Of a stretch of 64,000 nucleotides of DNA, positions 26,723 through 36,734 are shown one piece after another. The notes beneath the pieces were generated by a model that saw only the letters and a list, made by a program, of their open reading frames with translations, was not told the DNA's origin and did not search any database. The position numbers and the translations under genes were made by a program. Within the stretch, counting starts at the first letter, position 1. Each line of letters opens with the position of its first letter. Source of the DNA: Bowmanella yangjiangensis (GTDB lineage: Bacteria; Pseudomonadota; Gammaproteobacteria; Enterobacterales; Alteromonadaceae); NCBI RefSeq assembly GCF_017255015.1, contig NZ_JAFKCS010000011.1, forward strand, positions 60,953 through 124,952, read 5' to 3'.

Positions 26723-29539
26723 ATGAAAACCAGATACAACAAACTTGCGCTGGCACTCGCCACTCTGTTGGGCACCGCCTTGCCAACAGCTGCGCAACAA
26801 GCCGACTCGCAGGAGCAGGAAGAAACGCAAGCCAGAGGGCAGGACGTTGAGAAAATTCAGGTAAGAGGATTACGCAGCAGCATTAGCGAGTCGCTGTTTC
26901 AAAAGCAAAATGCCGATAGCGTAGTCGACCTAATCATTGCCGATGATATTGGTAAATTTCCCGATGAAAACCTTGCTGAAGCCTTGCAAAGAATACCCGG
27001 TATTACCATTACCCGTAACGGTGGCGAAGGTCAGAATATACTGGTCCGGGGCCTGGGGGACGGTTACAACATTACTACCCTGAACGGCCGCAAACTGGCA
27101 TCAGACAACGCAGGCCGTGATTTTAACTACGATACCATCGCCTCTGAACTGGTGAATGTTCTTGAAGTGTATAAGTCTCCTGAAGCCCGGCTTATCGAAG
27201 GTGGTATAGGTGCCATAGTGAATATCCAGACACGTAAACCTCTGGATCTGGAAGGTTTTACCTTGCGCGCCTCAACCAAAGGCATCTATGAGTCAAGAAC
27301 CGAAGATATTAACCCTCATGGGTCGTTCATCATAGGTGATAAAAATCAGGACGAAACCTTCGGTATTTTGTTCTCCGGTGCCTACTCAAAGAAAACCCTA
27401 CGCGAAGACGAATATTCAGCCGGGGGCTTTTTTGACCCTGATGAAGGCTGGGACGAAGACAGCGCTGGCGTCCCTGTTGACGTCAATGGCAATGGGGTGA
27501 TTGACGACAATGAAACTTTCGCCTCAAAGATCCCAAGTTATATGTACTTCACTAACGCCCAGGATACCCGTGAACGACTGGGTGCTACCTTAGCCATTCA
27601 ATGGCGTCCGGGCGATGAATGGGATATCAACTTTGATGCACTTTACTCCCGTTACAACACCGACGGCCATCGTTATCAAATTGGGTTTGTAAACTACGAC
27701 GAGTCGTGGACACCAGGAACACCGGTGTTCACCGATGCCAGTTTTGATGATCAAGGCCGGGTGGTGGCCATGACGCAAACCGGTAATACCATGGTGGAAC
27801 TGCTCAACCTGACCGAGCCACGTAAAACCGATACCTATCAGTTGGCTTTCAACAGCAAATGGCAGGCATCAGATGCCTTAACCGTTGTGGCAGACATCGC
27901 CACCTCTAAAGCTAAAAATGAAAATGCCGGTGACAACCGCTTTGTGGTCGCCCGCGGCTTTATTGATAGTATTCGTATTGACCACGACACCGGCAATATG
28001 CTGCCGGACGTTTCGCTTTCGCCGGGTTTAACGGCTGATCAACCCTATGGCGCACACTACAGCCGTAACACCGGCGTAGGCGTGGAAGATAAAATCGATG
28101 ATGCCAAACTCTTTGCCGAATACCGCCTGGATGACAGCATCATCAATAGAATCGAGTTTGGTGCGTCCTACCTGAAGCAATCAAAAACTCGTGATGAGTA
28201 TTCCTCCCGCAATCCCAGCATGTTCAGTCGAGGAGGCTTCTACCTGAACCGTGATGGCTATGCCTTTGATAACAGCTCGGTATTTACCACAGGAGACTTT
28301 GAGCTGTTCCGCATCCCGCAGTCTGTATTCAGACCGGCCAACTTCGATAACTTCCTGGACGGTGAAAAAAGTAAGACTCCGGATCCTTGGCCAAGTTTTG
28401 ACTATGATGCCCTGCTTGACTTCTATCGCGGTATCAACGCCGATGCAGCTAATGATTACATCATAGCGTCGAAAAGCAAAGCCGGTAGCTACACTATCGA
28501 AGAAGAAGTGAAAACCGCTTATGTACAAGTCTTTCTTGAAGATGAGCTATTTGAATTGCCCTATAAGCTCAATTTGGGTCTACGCGCTTCACAAACCCAA
28601 ACTCACTCCATTGGCTCCGTGTATCGCTTGGATCTGATTGAATTGGATGAACAAGGTAAGCCGCTTAACAACGGATGGGATACCCCGGTCGATGTGAACT
28701 ACAGCGCCGATTATTCTAACGTATTACCGAGCATGAACTTTAAACTCAGCCTGACCGATGAGTTGCTTTTCAGGGTGTCTGCTGCACAGGTCATCAGCCG
28801 TCCCAGCCTGAACGATCTGCGTCCCTGGCGTTCGGTTAACTTTACCTCGCTGGAAAATGGCCTGCCGACCATCAACATGGGAGATCCGGCTTCCACACCG
28901 GAGGAGGCAAATCAGGCGGATCTAACTCTGGAATGGTACTTTGGCGACAGCAGTGCTTTAAGCGGAGGTATCTTCGTTAAAGACATTCAGTCTTTCCTGG
29001 AGGATCAAAAAGCCCCTATCGAAGTGGATGGTATCAGTTATTACGGTAACCGACCTGTTAAGAGCCAGTATGGCGCGAGCATCAAAGGGGTGGAATTGTC
29101 CTACCAGCAGTCACTGGAAGAATGGTTACCCGAACCCTTCAATGGACTGGGTATGCAATTTAACTACACCTATGTAGATAGCAGCTATGACGATCCTGCG
29201 CGAAAAGAGCAAGGTTTACCGTTCAGGGGGATGTCTAAAAACTCCTATAACGCGGTACTCTACTATGAACAGTATGGCGTGCAGGCACGTATTGCCTATA
29301 ACTGGCGCAGCAAATATATGAATGAACCTGAAGCCTGGGGTGGTCCGGAGTGGATCTCTGACTATGGTCAATGGGATGCCAGCTTCAGCTATGACTTCAA
29401 TGACAACTTCAGTGTATTTGCAGAGGCCAGTAACCTCACCAATGAGCGCTATTGGGCATACACCAAAGTGGAAGACCAAATCAGTTACTTAAGCAGATTT
29501 GGCCGGCAAATCGCGGTTGGTGTAAGAGCCAGCTTCTGA
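26723..29539 (+). CDS. TonB-dependent receptor of the GalNAc locus
   Basis: A 938-residue outer-membrane receptor with a signal peptide ending at TAAQQ, the TonB-box-like VEKIQVRGLRSS, a plug domain (DIGKFPDENLAEALQRIPG, ILVRGLGDGYNITTLNGR) and a barrel ending in GVRASF. The FPDxNxAEALQRxPG signature is that of the carbohydrate-related TonB receptors frequent in Alteromonadales and Caulobacter. AGGGGA precedes the ATG. It is divergent from agaR and behind CGAAAGC motifs, so import of GalNAc or GalNAc-containing oligosaccharides is inferred. A terminator separates it from the following lipoprotein gene. Confidence 0.93.
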   Translation: MKTRYNKLALALATLLGTALPTAAQQADSQEQEETQARGQDVEKIQVRGLRSSISESLFQKQNADSVVDLIIADDIGKFPDENLAEALQRIPGITITRNGGEGQNILVRGLGDGYNITTLNGRKLASDNAGRDFNYDTIASELVNVLEVYKSPEARLIEGGIGAIVNIQTRKPLDLEGFTLRASTKGIYESRTEDINPHGSFIIGDKNQDETFGILFSGAYSKKTLREDEYSAGGFFDPDEGWDEDSAGVPVDVNGNGVIDDNETFASKIPSYMYFTNAQDTRERLGATLAIQWRPGDEWDINFDALYSRYNTDGHRYQIGFVNYDESWTPGTPVFTDASFDDQGRVVAMTQTGNTMVELLNLTEPRKTDTYQLAFNSKWQASDALTVVADIATSKAKNENAGDNRFVVARGFIDSIRIDHDTGNMLPDVSLSPGLTADQPYGAHYSRNTGVGVEDKIDDAKLFAEYRLDDSIINRIEFGASYLKQSKTRDEYSSRNPSMFSRGGFYLNRDGYAFDNSSVFTTGDFELFRIPQSVFRPANFDNFLDGEKSKTPDPWPSFDYDALLDFYRGINADAANDYIIASKSKAGSYTIEEEVKTAYVQVFLEDELFELPYKLNLGLRASQTQTHSIGSVYRLDLIELDEQGKPLNNGWDTPVDVNYSADYSNVLPSMNFKLSLTDELLFRVSAAQVISRPSLNDLRPWRSVNFTSLENGLPTINMGDPASTPEEANQADLTLEWYFGDSSALSGGIFVKDIQSFLEDQKAPIEVDGISYYGNRPVKSQYGASIKGVELSYQQSLEEWLPEPFNGLGMQFNYTYVDSSYDDPARKEQGLPFRGMSKNSYNAVLYYEQYGVQARIAYNWRSKYMNEPEAWGGPEWISDYGQWDASFSYDFNDNFSVFAEASNLTNERYWAYTKVEDQISYLSRFGRQIAVGVRASF

Positions 29540-29549
29540 TCCCCTTGTT

Positions 29550-29572
29550 GGCCCGCGAAAGCGGGCCTTTTT
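29550..29572 (+). terminator. Terminator after the GalNAc TonB receptor
   Basis: GGCCCGC / GCGGGCC with a GAAA tetraloop is followed by TTTTT. It lies 11 nt after the receptor stop and 21 nt before the lipoprotein gene, so the lipoprotein is read by partial readthrough or its own promoter. Confidence 0.9.
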
Positions 29573-29592
29573 CAACCGCATATGGACATTAC

Positions 29593-30918
29593 ATGAAACT
29601 ATTGTTAACCGGTGTTTTATTCATTTCTGCTTTGCTAAGTGGCTGTGGAAGTAACAGCGATAATACTGAGCAACCACTTGAACAACCCAACTCGCTGATC
29701 CTGCCTGACAGCCAGGGTATTGAGGTGCCCATCAGCTACAATACCTGGGTTGAATCATCCCCCTCACAAAGCCAGAAATTAGTTGATGACAGCCATCCTG
29801 AGACACTTGATTGGAAAGACAACCAGCAGATTTTGAACAATTATTTTGCAACCGACAGAAGCGACACTGTGATTCTGGCATTGGAGGCTGACAGTAGCTC
29901 CCCACACAAGGTCGCAATTGAAATCGCCGGCAACACCATTCCAGTAACATTACACAGCAACATGCTTTATCCATTGCTGGAATTGTCTCTACCAGCGGGT
30001 TATCACAAAGTGCGTATTCTGAGCAAAGAAACAGCAGGTACACCACCGCCACAGTTGCATAGTTTCAGGCTTTGGCCAGCGAATAGCGCAACCCGAGTGA
30101 ACTTTCTCGAGCACAGCAACCCTTATTGGGGACGGCGAGGTCCCTCAGTGCATCTAAACTATGACACGCCTCAAAATGCCGATATTGAATGGTTTTATTC
30201 AGAAATAACCGTGCCGTCCGGTCAGGATATACCTGGCTCGTATTTTATGGCCAATGGCTTTGCCGAAGGTTACTTTGGTATTCAGGTAAATTCTGACGTA
30301 GAGCGACGAGTTCTGTTCTCGGTCTGGAGTCCCTTTCAAACCGATGATCCTAGCCAGATCCCAGCCGACCAACGTATACAGCTGTTAGCCAAAGGCGATG
30401 GTGTTTACACAGGTGAGTTTGGCAATGAAGGCGCCGGTGGACAAAGCTATTTGAAACATTATTGGCAGGCTGATAGCACTTACAGTTTCTTATTACGCGT
30501 CAGTCCAAATCAGGACAACAGTACGGACTATAGTGCCTGGTTTAAAGTGGCATCAGAAACCCAATGGCAGTTTGTCGCGAGCTTCAAACGACCACAAACC
30601 TCCACCTATGCCACCCGTTTACATAGTTTTTTAGAAAACTTTCTGACCCAATACGGCGATCAACCCCGCTCAGCCTCGTATCAGAATCAATGGGTGAGGG
30701 ATACCAATGAACAGTGGCATGAGCTGACCCACGCGCGCTTTAGTGTGGATGCTACAGGGCGCGATGAAAATCGTCTGGATTTTCAGGGGGGCAGCACGAA
30801 TGAGGTTTTCTATCTAAGAAATGGTGGCTTTATTTATCCTCAAACTACACCAGATAGCCGGTTTGACAGGCAACCATCAGCGCAAACGCCGGATCTCGAG
30901 TTACCTTCCCTACCCTGA
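29593..30918 (+). CDS. Surface lipoprotein with DUF5077-like and DUF3472 domains
   Basis: A 441-residue protein. A lipoprotein signal ends at the lipobox LLSGC (C18). An N-terminal beta-rich region (about 45-165; TYNTWVES-type opening) resembles DUF5077. The C-terminal part (about 165-430) is DUF3472: VLFSVWSPFQTDDP, GEFGNEGAGGQSYL, SAWFKVASETQW, and FYLRNGGF near the end. No catalytic residues are known to me for either. It follows the receptor after a terminator. By analogy with other TonB-linked surface lipoproteins it may bind glycan for the receptor; this is inference. The longer frame opening at 29452 overlaps the receptor gene and is not used because the signal peptide starts at 29593. 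Confidence 0.8.
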   Translation: MKLLLTGVLFISALLSGCGSNSDNTEQPLEQPNSLILPDSQGIEVPISYNTWVESSPSQSQKLVDDSHPETLDWKDNQQILNNYFATDRSDTVILALEADSSSPHKVAIEIAGNTIPVTLHSNMLYPLLELSLPAGYHKVRILSKETAGTPPPQLHSFRLWPANSATRVNFLEHSNPYWGRRGPSVHLNYDTPQNADIEWFYSEITVPSGQDIPGSYFMANGFAEGYFGIQVNSDVERRVLFSVWSPFQTDDPSQIPADQRIQLLAKGDGVYTGEFGNEGAGGQSYLKHYWQADSTYSFLLRVSPNQDNSTDYSAWFKVASETQWQFVASFKRPQTSTYATRLHSFLENFLTQYGDQPRSASYQNQWVRDTNEQWHELTHARFSVDATGRDENRLDFQGGSTNEVFYLRNGGFIYPQTTPDSRFDRQPSAQTPDLELPSLP

Positions 30919-30925
30919 GCGCTTT

Positions 30926-30956
30926 ACTTCGCCTGCACTAATGGTGTGGGCGAAGT
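30926..30956 (+). terminator. Hairpin after the DUF3472 gene
   Basis: ACTTCGCC / GGCGAAGT forms an 8-bp stem, with an inner CAC/GTG pairing in the 15-base loop. It begins 7 nt after the stop codon. The following bases are only moderately T-rich, so termination is probable but not certain. Confidence 0.5.
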
Positions 30957-31040
30957 GATTCATTCAGCCTCGATGGCATTGCTTTTCCCCTGATGCAGCA
31001 CTAGCATAGGGAACCTATCTAAAAAATAGAAAATTCAGCC

Positions 31041-31976
31041 ATGTACCGGCCCAAAACCACGTTAGAACAGTGGCGGATACTGCAAGCGGTTGTTGATTAC
31101 GGTGGATATGCGCAGGCAGCCACTAAATTGAACAAAAGCCAGTCTTCGCTAAACCATGCAGTTGCCAAACTGCAGGGCTTGTTGAACGTGCAACTTTTGG
31201 AAGTTAAGGGACGCAAAGCCTTCTTAACCGAAGCCGGTGAAGTGATGCTGCGCCGCTCCCGCCACCTTACTCAGGATGTTGAAGAACTGGAAGCACTGGC
31301 GGAGAGCATCAACCAGGACTGGGAGCCGGAGATTACCCTGGCTGTTGATTTAGCCTACCCCAGAGCTTTGCTTTACCCAGTGTTGGCGGACTTTTTGCCA
31401 CAAAGTCGCGGCAGCCGGGTGAAACTATTGGATACCGTATTGACAGGTACCGAAGATGCCATTACCCAAGGATGGGCAGACTTGGTCATTGGCGGCAGTG
31501 TACCTCGTGGCTATTTGGGTGAGGCCATTGGCGAAATATATTTTGAAGCGGTATGCCATCCTTCGCATCCTCTGGCACAGATGCCTTCCCCACTTGATTC
31601 CAATGAACTGGAGCATCACTTGCAGCTGGTCATTAAAGACACGTCTGCCAGCCCACAGGAAAAACAGGGCTGGCTAAAATCTGAGTTACGCTGGACCGTC
31701 AGTCAGTTTCAAACTGCCATTGACTTACTCTGTCAGGGTATTGGCTTTTGCTGGCTGCCTTGCCATGAAGTAAGAGATTTAGTTAAGCAAGGCAAGCTGG
31801 TTCGTCTGTCCATACGCCATAGCAGTTTTCGTAAACATATTAATTGGTTAGTTTTGCCGCGCCCGGATACCTCGGGCCCTGGCACCAGATTGCTTCAGGA
31901 ACTCATTCTGGCTCACCGCCAATTGAAAGCCCCAGATTCAGGGCAAGACCCGAGGAATAATAATGCAAATGACTAA
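31041..31976 (+). CDS. LysR-family transcriptional regulator
   Basis: A 311-residue LysR protein. The helix-turn-helix is in LEQWRILQAVVDYGGYAQAA and KLNKSQSSLNHAVAKLQGLL (about residues 8-60), followed by an effector domain (GWADLVIGGSVPRGYLGEAIG). Its end overlaps the start of the next gene by 14 nt, so the two are translated together. Unlike most LysR genes it has no obvious divergent target; the overlapped small gene is the best candidate partner. Effector unknown. Confidence 0.88.
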   Translation: MYRPKTTLEQWRILQAVVDYGGYAQAATKLNKSQSSLNHAVAKLQGLLNVQLLEVKGRKAFLTEAGEVMLRRSRHLTQDVEELEALAESINQDWEPEITLAVDLAYPRALLYPVLADFLPQSRGSRVKLLDTVLTGTEDAITQGWADLVIGGSVPRGYLGEAIGEIYFEAVCHPSHPLAQMPSPLDSNELEHHLQLVIKDTSASPQEKQGWLKSELRWTVSQFQTAIDLLCQGIGFCWLPCHEVRDLVKQGKLVRLSIRHSSFRKHINWLVLPRPDTSGPGTRLLQELILAHRQLKAPDSGQDPRNNNAND

Positions 31977-32376
31977 AGATGAGCTGGCAAGCTTAATGTC
32001 TGATACCGCGCACAATGCGGTACTCACCACCCGTGAAGAATTCGGTATTGAACTTGATCACAGCCCGCAAAGTGTCGCGTTAGTTGACGTGGTGATTCTG
32101 AAGTGGCTGGAGAAATATCAGGAATCCGCATTGGAAAACAATATTGTATTCACCGTCTGTAATCTCTATGGTGCCTATGTAGGTGAAATTTTCAGAAAGC
32201 TCGTGGGTGGAAGCTGGCACTACGACCAAAGCAATCCAGAAGCCCCTTATATAGTGTTGGAATATGCAGGTCACACCTACGCTTTTGCCGGCATTTGTTA
32301 TCAACGCTTGGTAAATGACAGCCAGATCAGCGTGAAAAGTTACTTTGATCAAGCTGTGAGCAATAATGTACAGTAG
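31963..32376 (+). CDS. Uncharacterised small acidic protein coupled to LysR
   Basis: A 137-residue soluble protein without signal or membrane segment. A GAGGA lies ahead of the ATG at 31963; a second ATG at 31969 is possible. The layout (ALVDVVILKWLEKY, then CNLYGAYVGEIFRKLVGGSWHYD, then a short beta-rich end) is reminiscent of DUF3806-type proteins, but I am not sure of the family. It overlaps the LysR gene by 14 nt and ends in a convergent arrangement with the DUF2919 gene. Function unknown; regulation together with the LysR protein is likely. Confidence 0.7.
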   Translation: MQMTKDELASLMSDTAHNAVLTTREEFGIELDHSPQSVALVDVVILKWLEKYQESALENNIVFTVCNLYGAYVGEIFRKLVGGSWHYDQSNPEAPYIVLEYAGHTYAFAGICYQRLVNDSQISVKSYFDQAVSNNVQ

Positions 32377-32513
32377 CTGTTATTGGCACCAGCTTGAATA
32401 GTCTGTCAGCCATGTTAACAAGGGACGCGTTGGGCTTATCACACAACTGATATAGCGGCACTGCATTCTCCGTTACAAGGTTCCAAGGATAACCGGCTGC
32501 AAGAAGGTATATC

Positions 32514-32987
32514 TCAGATCTTTTGCCAGTCCTGTAACATCATTCGTAATGTACGGCTGCGCAGCCAATACATGAGCATCAGCATGTCAGCAAGAATAGT
32601 GACAGCCAATAACCATGAAAATGCCCAGTGGCCATGGTTGGCCATATGCACGTGCAATAGCAAATCAGCCAACAGGGCCAGCATCACCAAAGGTTTGAGC
32701 AGCAAAAATCCCCCGCGCCAATGTTCTCTTAACCAATGGCGCCACAATACCGCCGACATAACCAACAACGCTGGTAACCCAACCAGCATACTGGCATAAA
32801 AATAATGCCGGTCGGGATAGAATAAGGACAACAATAAACCAGTGTCGGGTCGGTAGCTAATCGAAGCGATAAACACCAAAAACGCCCGCATTAACACTAG
32901 AAGGCTAACAAATACAGGCCAGCTAGGCTTAATGCGCCCCTCATTGTCGTAATATTTGAGGGGCAAGATTGCCTTGTACTGCTTCAT
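32514..32987 (-). CDS. DUF2919 family inner-membrane protein (YfeZ-like)
   Basis: A 157-residue membrane protein with about four hydrophobic segments. The opening ILPLKYYDNEGRIKPSWPVF and SLFYPDRHYFYASMLVGLPALL are the DUF2919 pattern, as in E. coli YfeZ. The function of the family is unknown. The ATG at 32987 overlaps the stop of the DUF3392 gene by one base (TGATG), indicating translational coupling. It is last in a string running ligA-DUF3392-DUF2919 on the minus strand. Confidence 0.85.
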   Translation of the reverse strand: MKQYKAILPLKYYDNEGRIKPSWPVFVSLLVLMRAFLVFIASISYRPDTGLLLSLFYPDRHYFYASMLVGLPALLVMSAVLWRHWLREHWRGGFLLLKPLVMLALLADLLLHVHMANHGHWAFSWLLAVTILADMLMLMYWLRSRTLRMMLQDWQKI

Positions 32988-33310
32988 CAAATGTAACGGC
33001 GCTGCTCAGCCAGATAGCCCAGTAACAAGAAGCTCGAAATGATCACTACACCACGGTACAAACTTGGGATCATGACCAGTAAATCCTTGATAAAGGGCGT
33101 CACAAACAAGATAAAAGCACCGTAGCCAAAGGCACAAATCAGCACAAACACCAGGGTACGAAGTACAAAATGGTAAGGGCTGAGCAAGGCTTTTATTTGC
33201 TTGTTGGCCACATCGCCATACACCACCAGAATAGTGGCCACTAAGGTCATGGCAATTTCAGCCAGATAAGGCGACAACCAGCGTGTCACTTGCAACAACA
33301 TATCCTGCAT
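32987..33310 (-). CDS. DUF3392 family inner-membrane protein
   Basis: A 107-residue protein with three or four hydrophobic segments and the family-type ending FLLLGYLAEQRRYI. The opening is MQDMLLQVTRWLSPYLAEIAM. The start at 33310 follows GAGAAG. A longer reading frame from 33373 would overlap the end of ligA and adds a non-conserved stretch, so it is not used. Function unknown. It lies 43 nt after ligA and is coupled to the DUF2919 gene; the pair is typical of the Alteromonadales ligA neighbourhood. Confidence 0.82.
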   Translation of the reverse strand: MQDMLLQVTRWLSPYLAEIAMTLVATILVVYGDVANKQIKALLSPYHFVLRTLVFVLICAFGYGAFILFVTPFIKDLLVMIPSLYRGVVIISSFLLLGYLAEQRRYI

Positions 33311-33353
33311 ATTCTTCTCGCTCTCGCGGCAAGCTATTAACTGACCGAATAAC

Positions 33354-35387
<2,034 letters not shown>

Positions 35388-35451
35388 TCACCACAGGATC
35401 TCAGGAAGCGTTAAGCCAGTGTTATTCACACAAGCGAAGTACAGGATGGAT

Positions 35452-35503
35452 GGTGGCCCGCCACCGCACACCGGTATTGCGATGTTCTAAAACGCAATAC
35501 CGG
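35452..35503 (-). other. Two hairpins in the zipA-ligA spacer
   Basis: GGTGG / CCACC (35452-35465, four-base loop) is followed by CCGGTATTGCG (35471-35481) paired perfectly with CGCAATACCGG (35493-35503), eleven-base loop. On the minus strand they come just after zipA. No T run follows, so they may stabilise or process the message rather than end it. Confidence 0.5.
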
Positions 35504-35525
35504 CCAATTGGAAACGAAGCTAGGC

Positions 35526-36725
35526 TCAGTTCGCTTTTCTAATCATGCGTTTTCTTTCGAACTCGCGAATTTTCTCTACGTATTGCTGCAAACTTTGCTT
35601 TGTTAACACAGCTCTTCGACCGTCCAGCACTTGCGCACCAAACTCATCGGCTAGCTTCCGGGCTGCATTATGCATCATGTTAAACACCTGATGTGGATCA
35701 CCTTCAATAGGCAGAATCATAAACAGCGACAAGCCTTGGGTAGAAAAGGTTTCCAAATTGTCTACATCAAACACGCCAGGTTTAAACATATTAGCCAGAC
35801 TAAACAGTACTGGCCCTTTACCATTACTGTTTACGTGTCGATGGAAAATATCCTGCTCACCAAACTTAAACCCGAGGGTAAGCAAGGCCGGTAGCAAGCT
35901 GGCACCCGAGATAGGTTTGTTATCCGGTGACTTAATATTCAGCACCAAGACTTCCTGATTAACCGGCTTGGCAGGCTGAGCTGGAGCGGTTTCAGGTTTG
36001 GGCTCTACGGCGGGTTCATCGTCAAAATCGATGCGCATCTGATCTTCACGCAATTTACTGTTACGCATCTGCGGTTCACGACGCTTTGGCGTGGCATCAG
36101 GCTTTTTGCCCATCACCAAATTACGTGCCTGTTCCGCAAAACCAGGCTTCAGCGGCGGGGTTTCAACCACAGGTTGCTCGACATTGACATTATCTTCAGG
36201 TGCTTCTGACACCCTTATCTGCGGTTCTAATACAGGCTCTTGTCTGACAGGTTGAGCAGTTGCACTTTGCGCAAGGTCTTGATCAATTTTTGCCAAATCT
36301 TTGCGTAATAATGAGCTAGGCGGCTCAGGTACAAGGTGCTGATCGCGCGACTCCTCGCGCACAGACTCGGGTTTGTCACAGGCAATCACCACCTCATCAA
36401 TGACAGGCTCTGGTGCTGGCGCTTGCGGTTCCTGGCTGGCAGGTTCCGGTGCCTTTTTCTCAGCACTTTTCACCACCCTGACAGGCCCTAAGCCAAGCTC
36501 GTCAAAGTCGTTTAACTGGGGTTCACTGCGAACGGCGTCGGGATCAAAATCCGAATCGCCATCAAACTGAGGTTCAGCTTGCTGACGCGCTTGATAATCT
36601 AAAAAAGCGGGTTTGTCCTGGCGTTTCTTGGCATTTTTCTTCCTAACCGTCCATAGGCCATGAACTAAGATCCCTGCAATGGCCAGGGCACCAAAAACGA
36701 GAAAAGTCAGACGTAATTCTTCCAT
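35526..36725 (-). CDS. zipA: Cell division protein ZipA
   Basis: A 399-residue ZipA. Residues 5-25 form the N-terminal membrane anchor (LTFLVFGALAIAGILVHGLW), followed by basic KKNAKKRQDK. A long Pro/Gln/Glu-rich linker (about 40-250) comes next, and the C-terminal FtsZ-binding domain starts near NQEVLVLNIKSPDNKPISG and includes GKGPVLFSLANMFKPGVFD. It tethers FtsZ to the membrane at the division site. It lies 9 nt after smc and is co-transcribed with it and probably ligA. Confidence 0.96.
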   Translation of the reverse strand: MEELRLTFLVFGALAIAGILVHGLWTVRKKNAKKRQDKPAFLDYQARQQAEPQFDGDSDFDPDAVRSEPQLNDFDELGLGPVRVVKSAEKKAPEPASQEPQAPAPEPVIDEVVIACDKPESVREESRDQHLVPEPPSSLLRKDLAKIDQDLAQSATAQPVRQEPVLEPQIRVSEAPEDNVNVEQPVVETPPLKPGFAEQARNLVMGKKPDATPKRREPQMRNSKLREDQMRIDFDDEPAVEPKPETAPAQPAKPVNQEVLVLNIKSPDNKPISGASLLPALLTLGFKFGEQDIFHRHVNSNGKGPVLFSLANMFKPGVFDVDNLETFSTQGLSLFMILPIEGDPHQVFNMMHNAARKLADEFGAQVLDGRRAVLTKQSLQQYVEKIREFERKRMIRKAN

Positions 36726-36734
36726 CTTATCTTT

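Noticed and set aside
29452..29592. Longer start for the DUF3472 lipoprotein
   Set aside because: It would overlap the TonB receptor and its terminator and would bury the lipoprotein signal.
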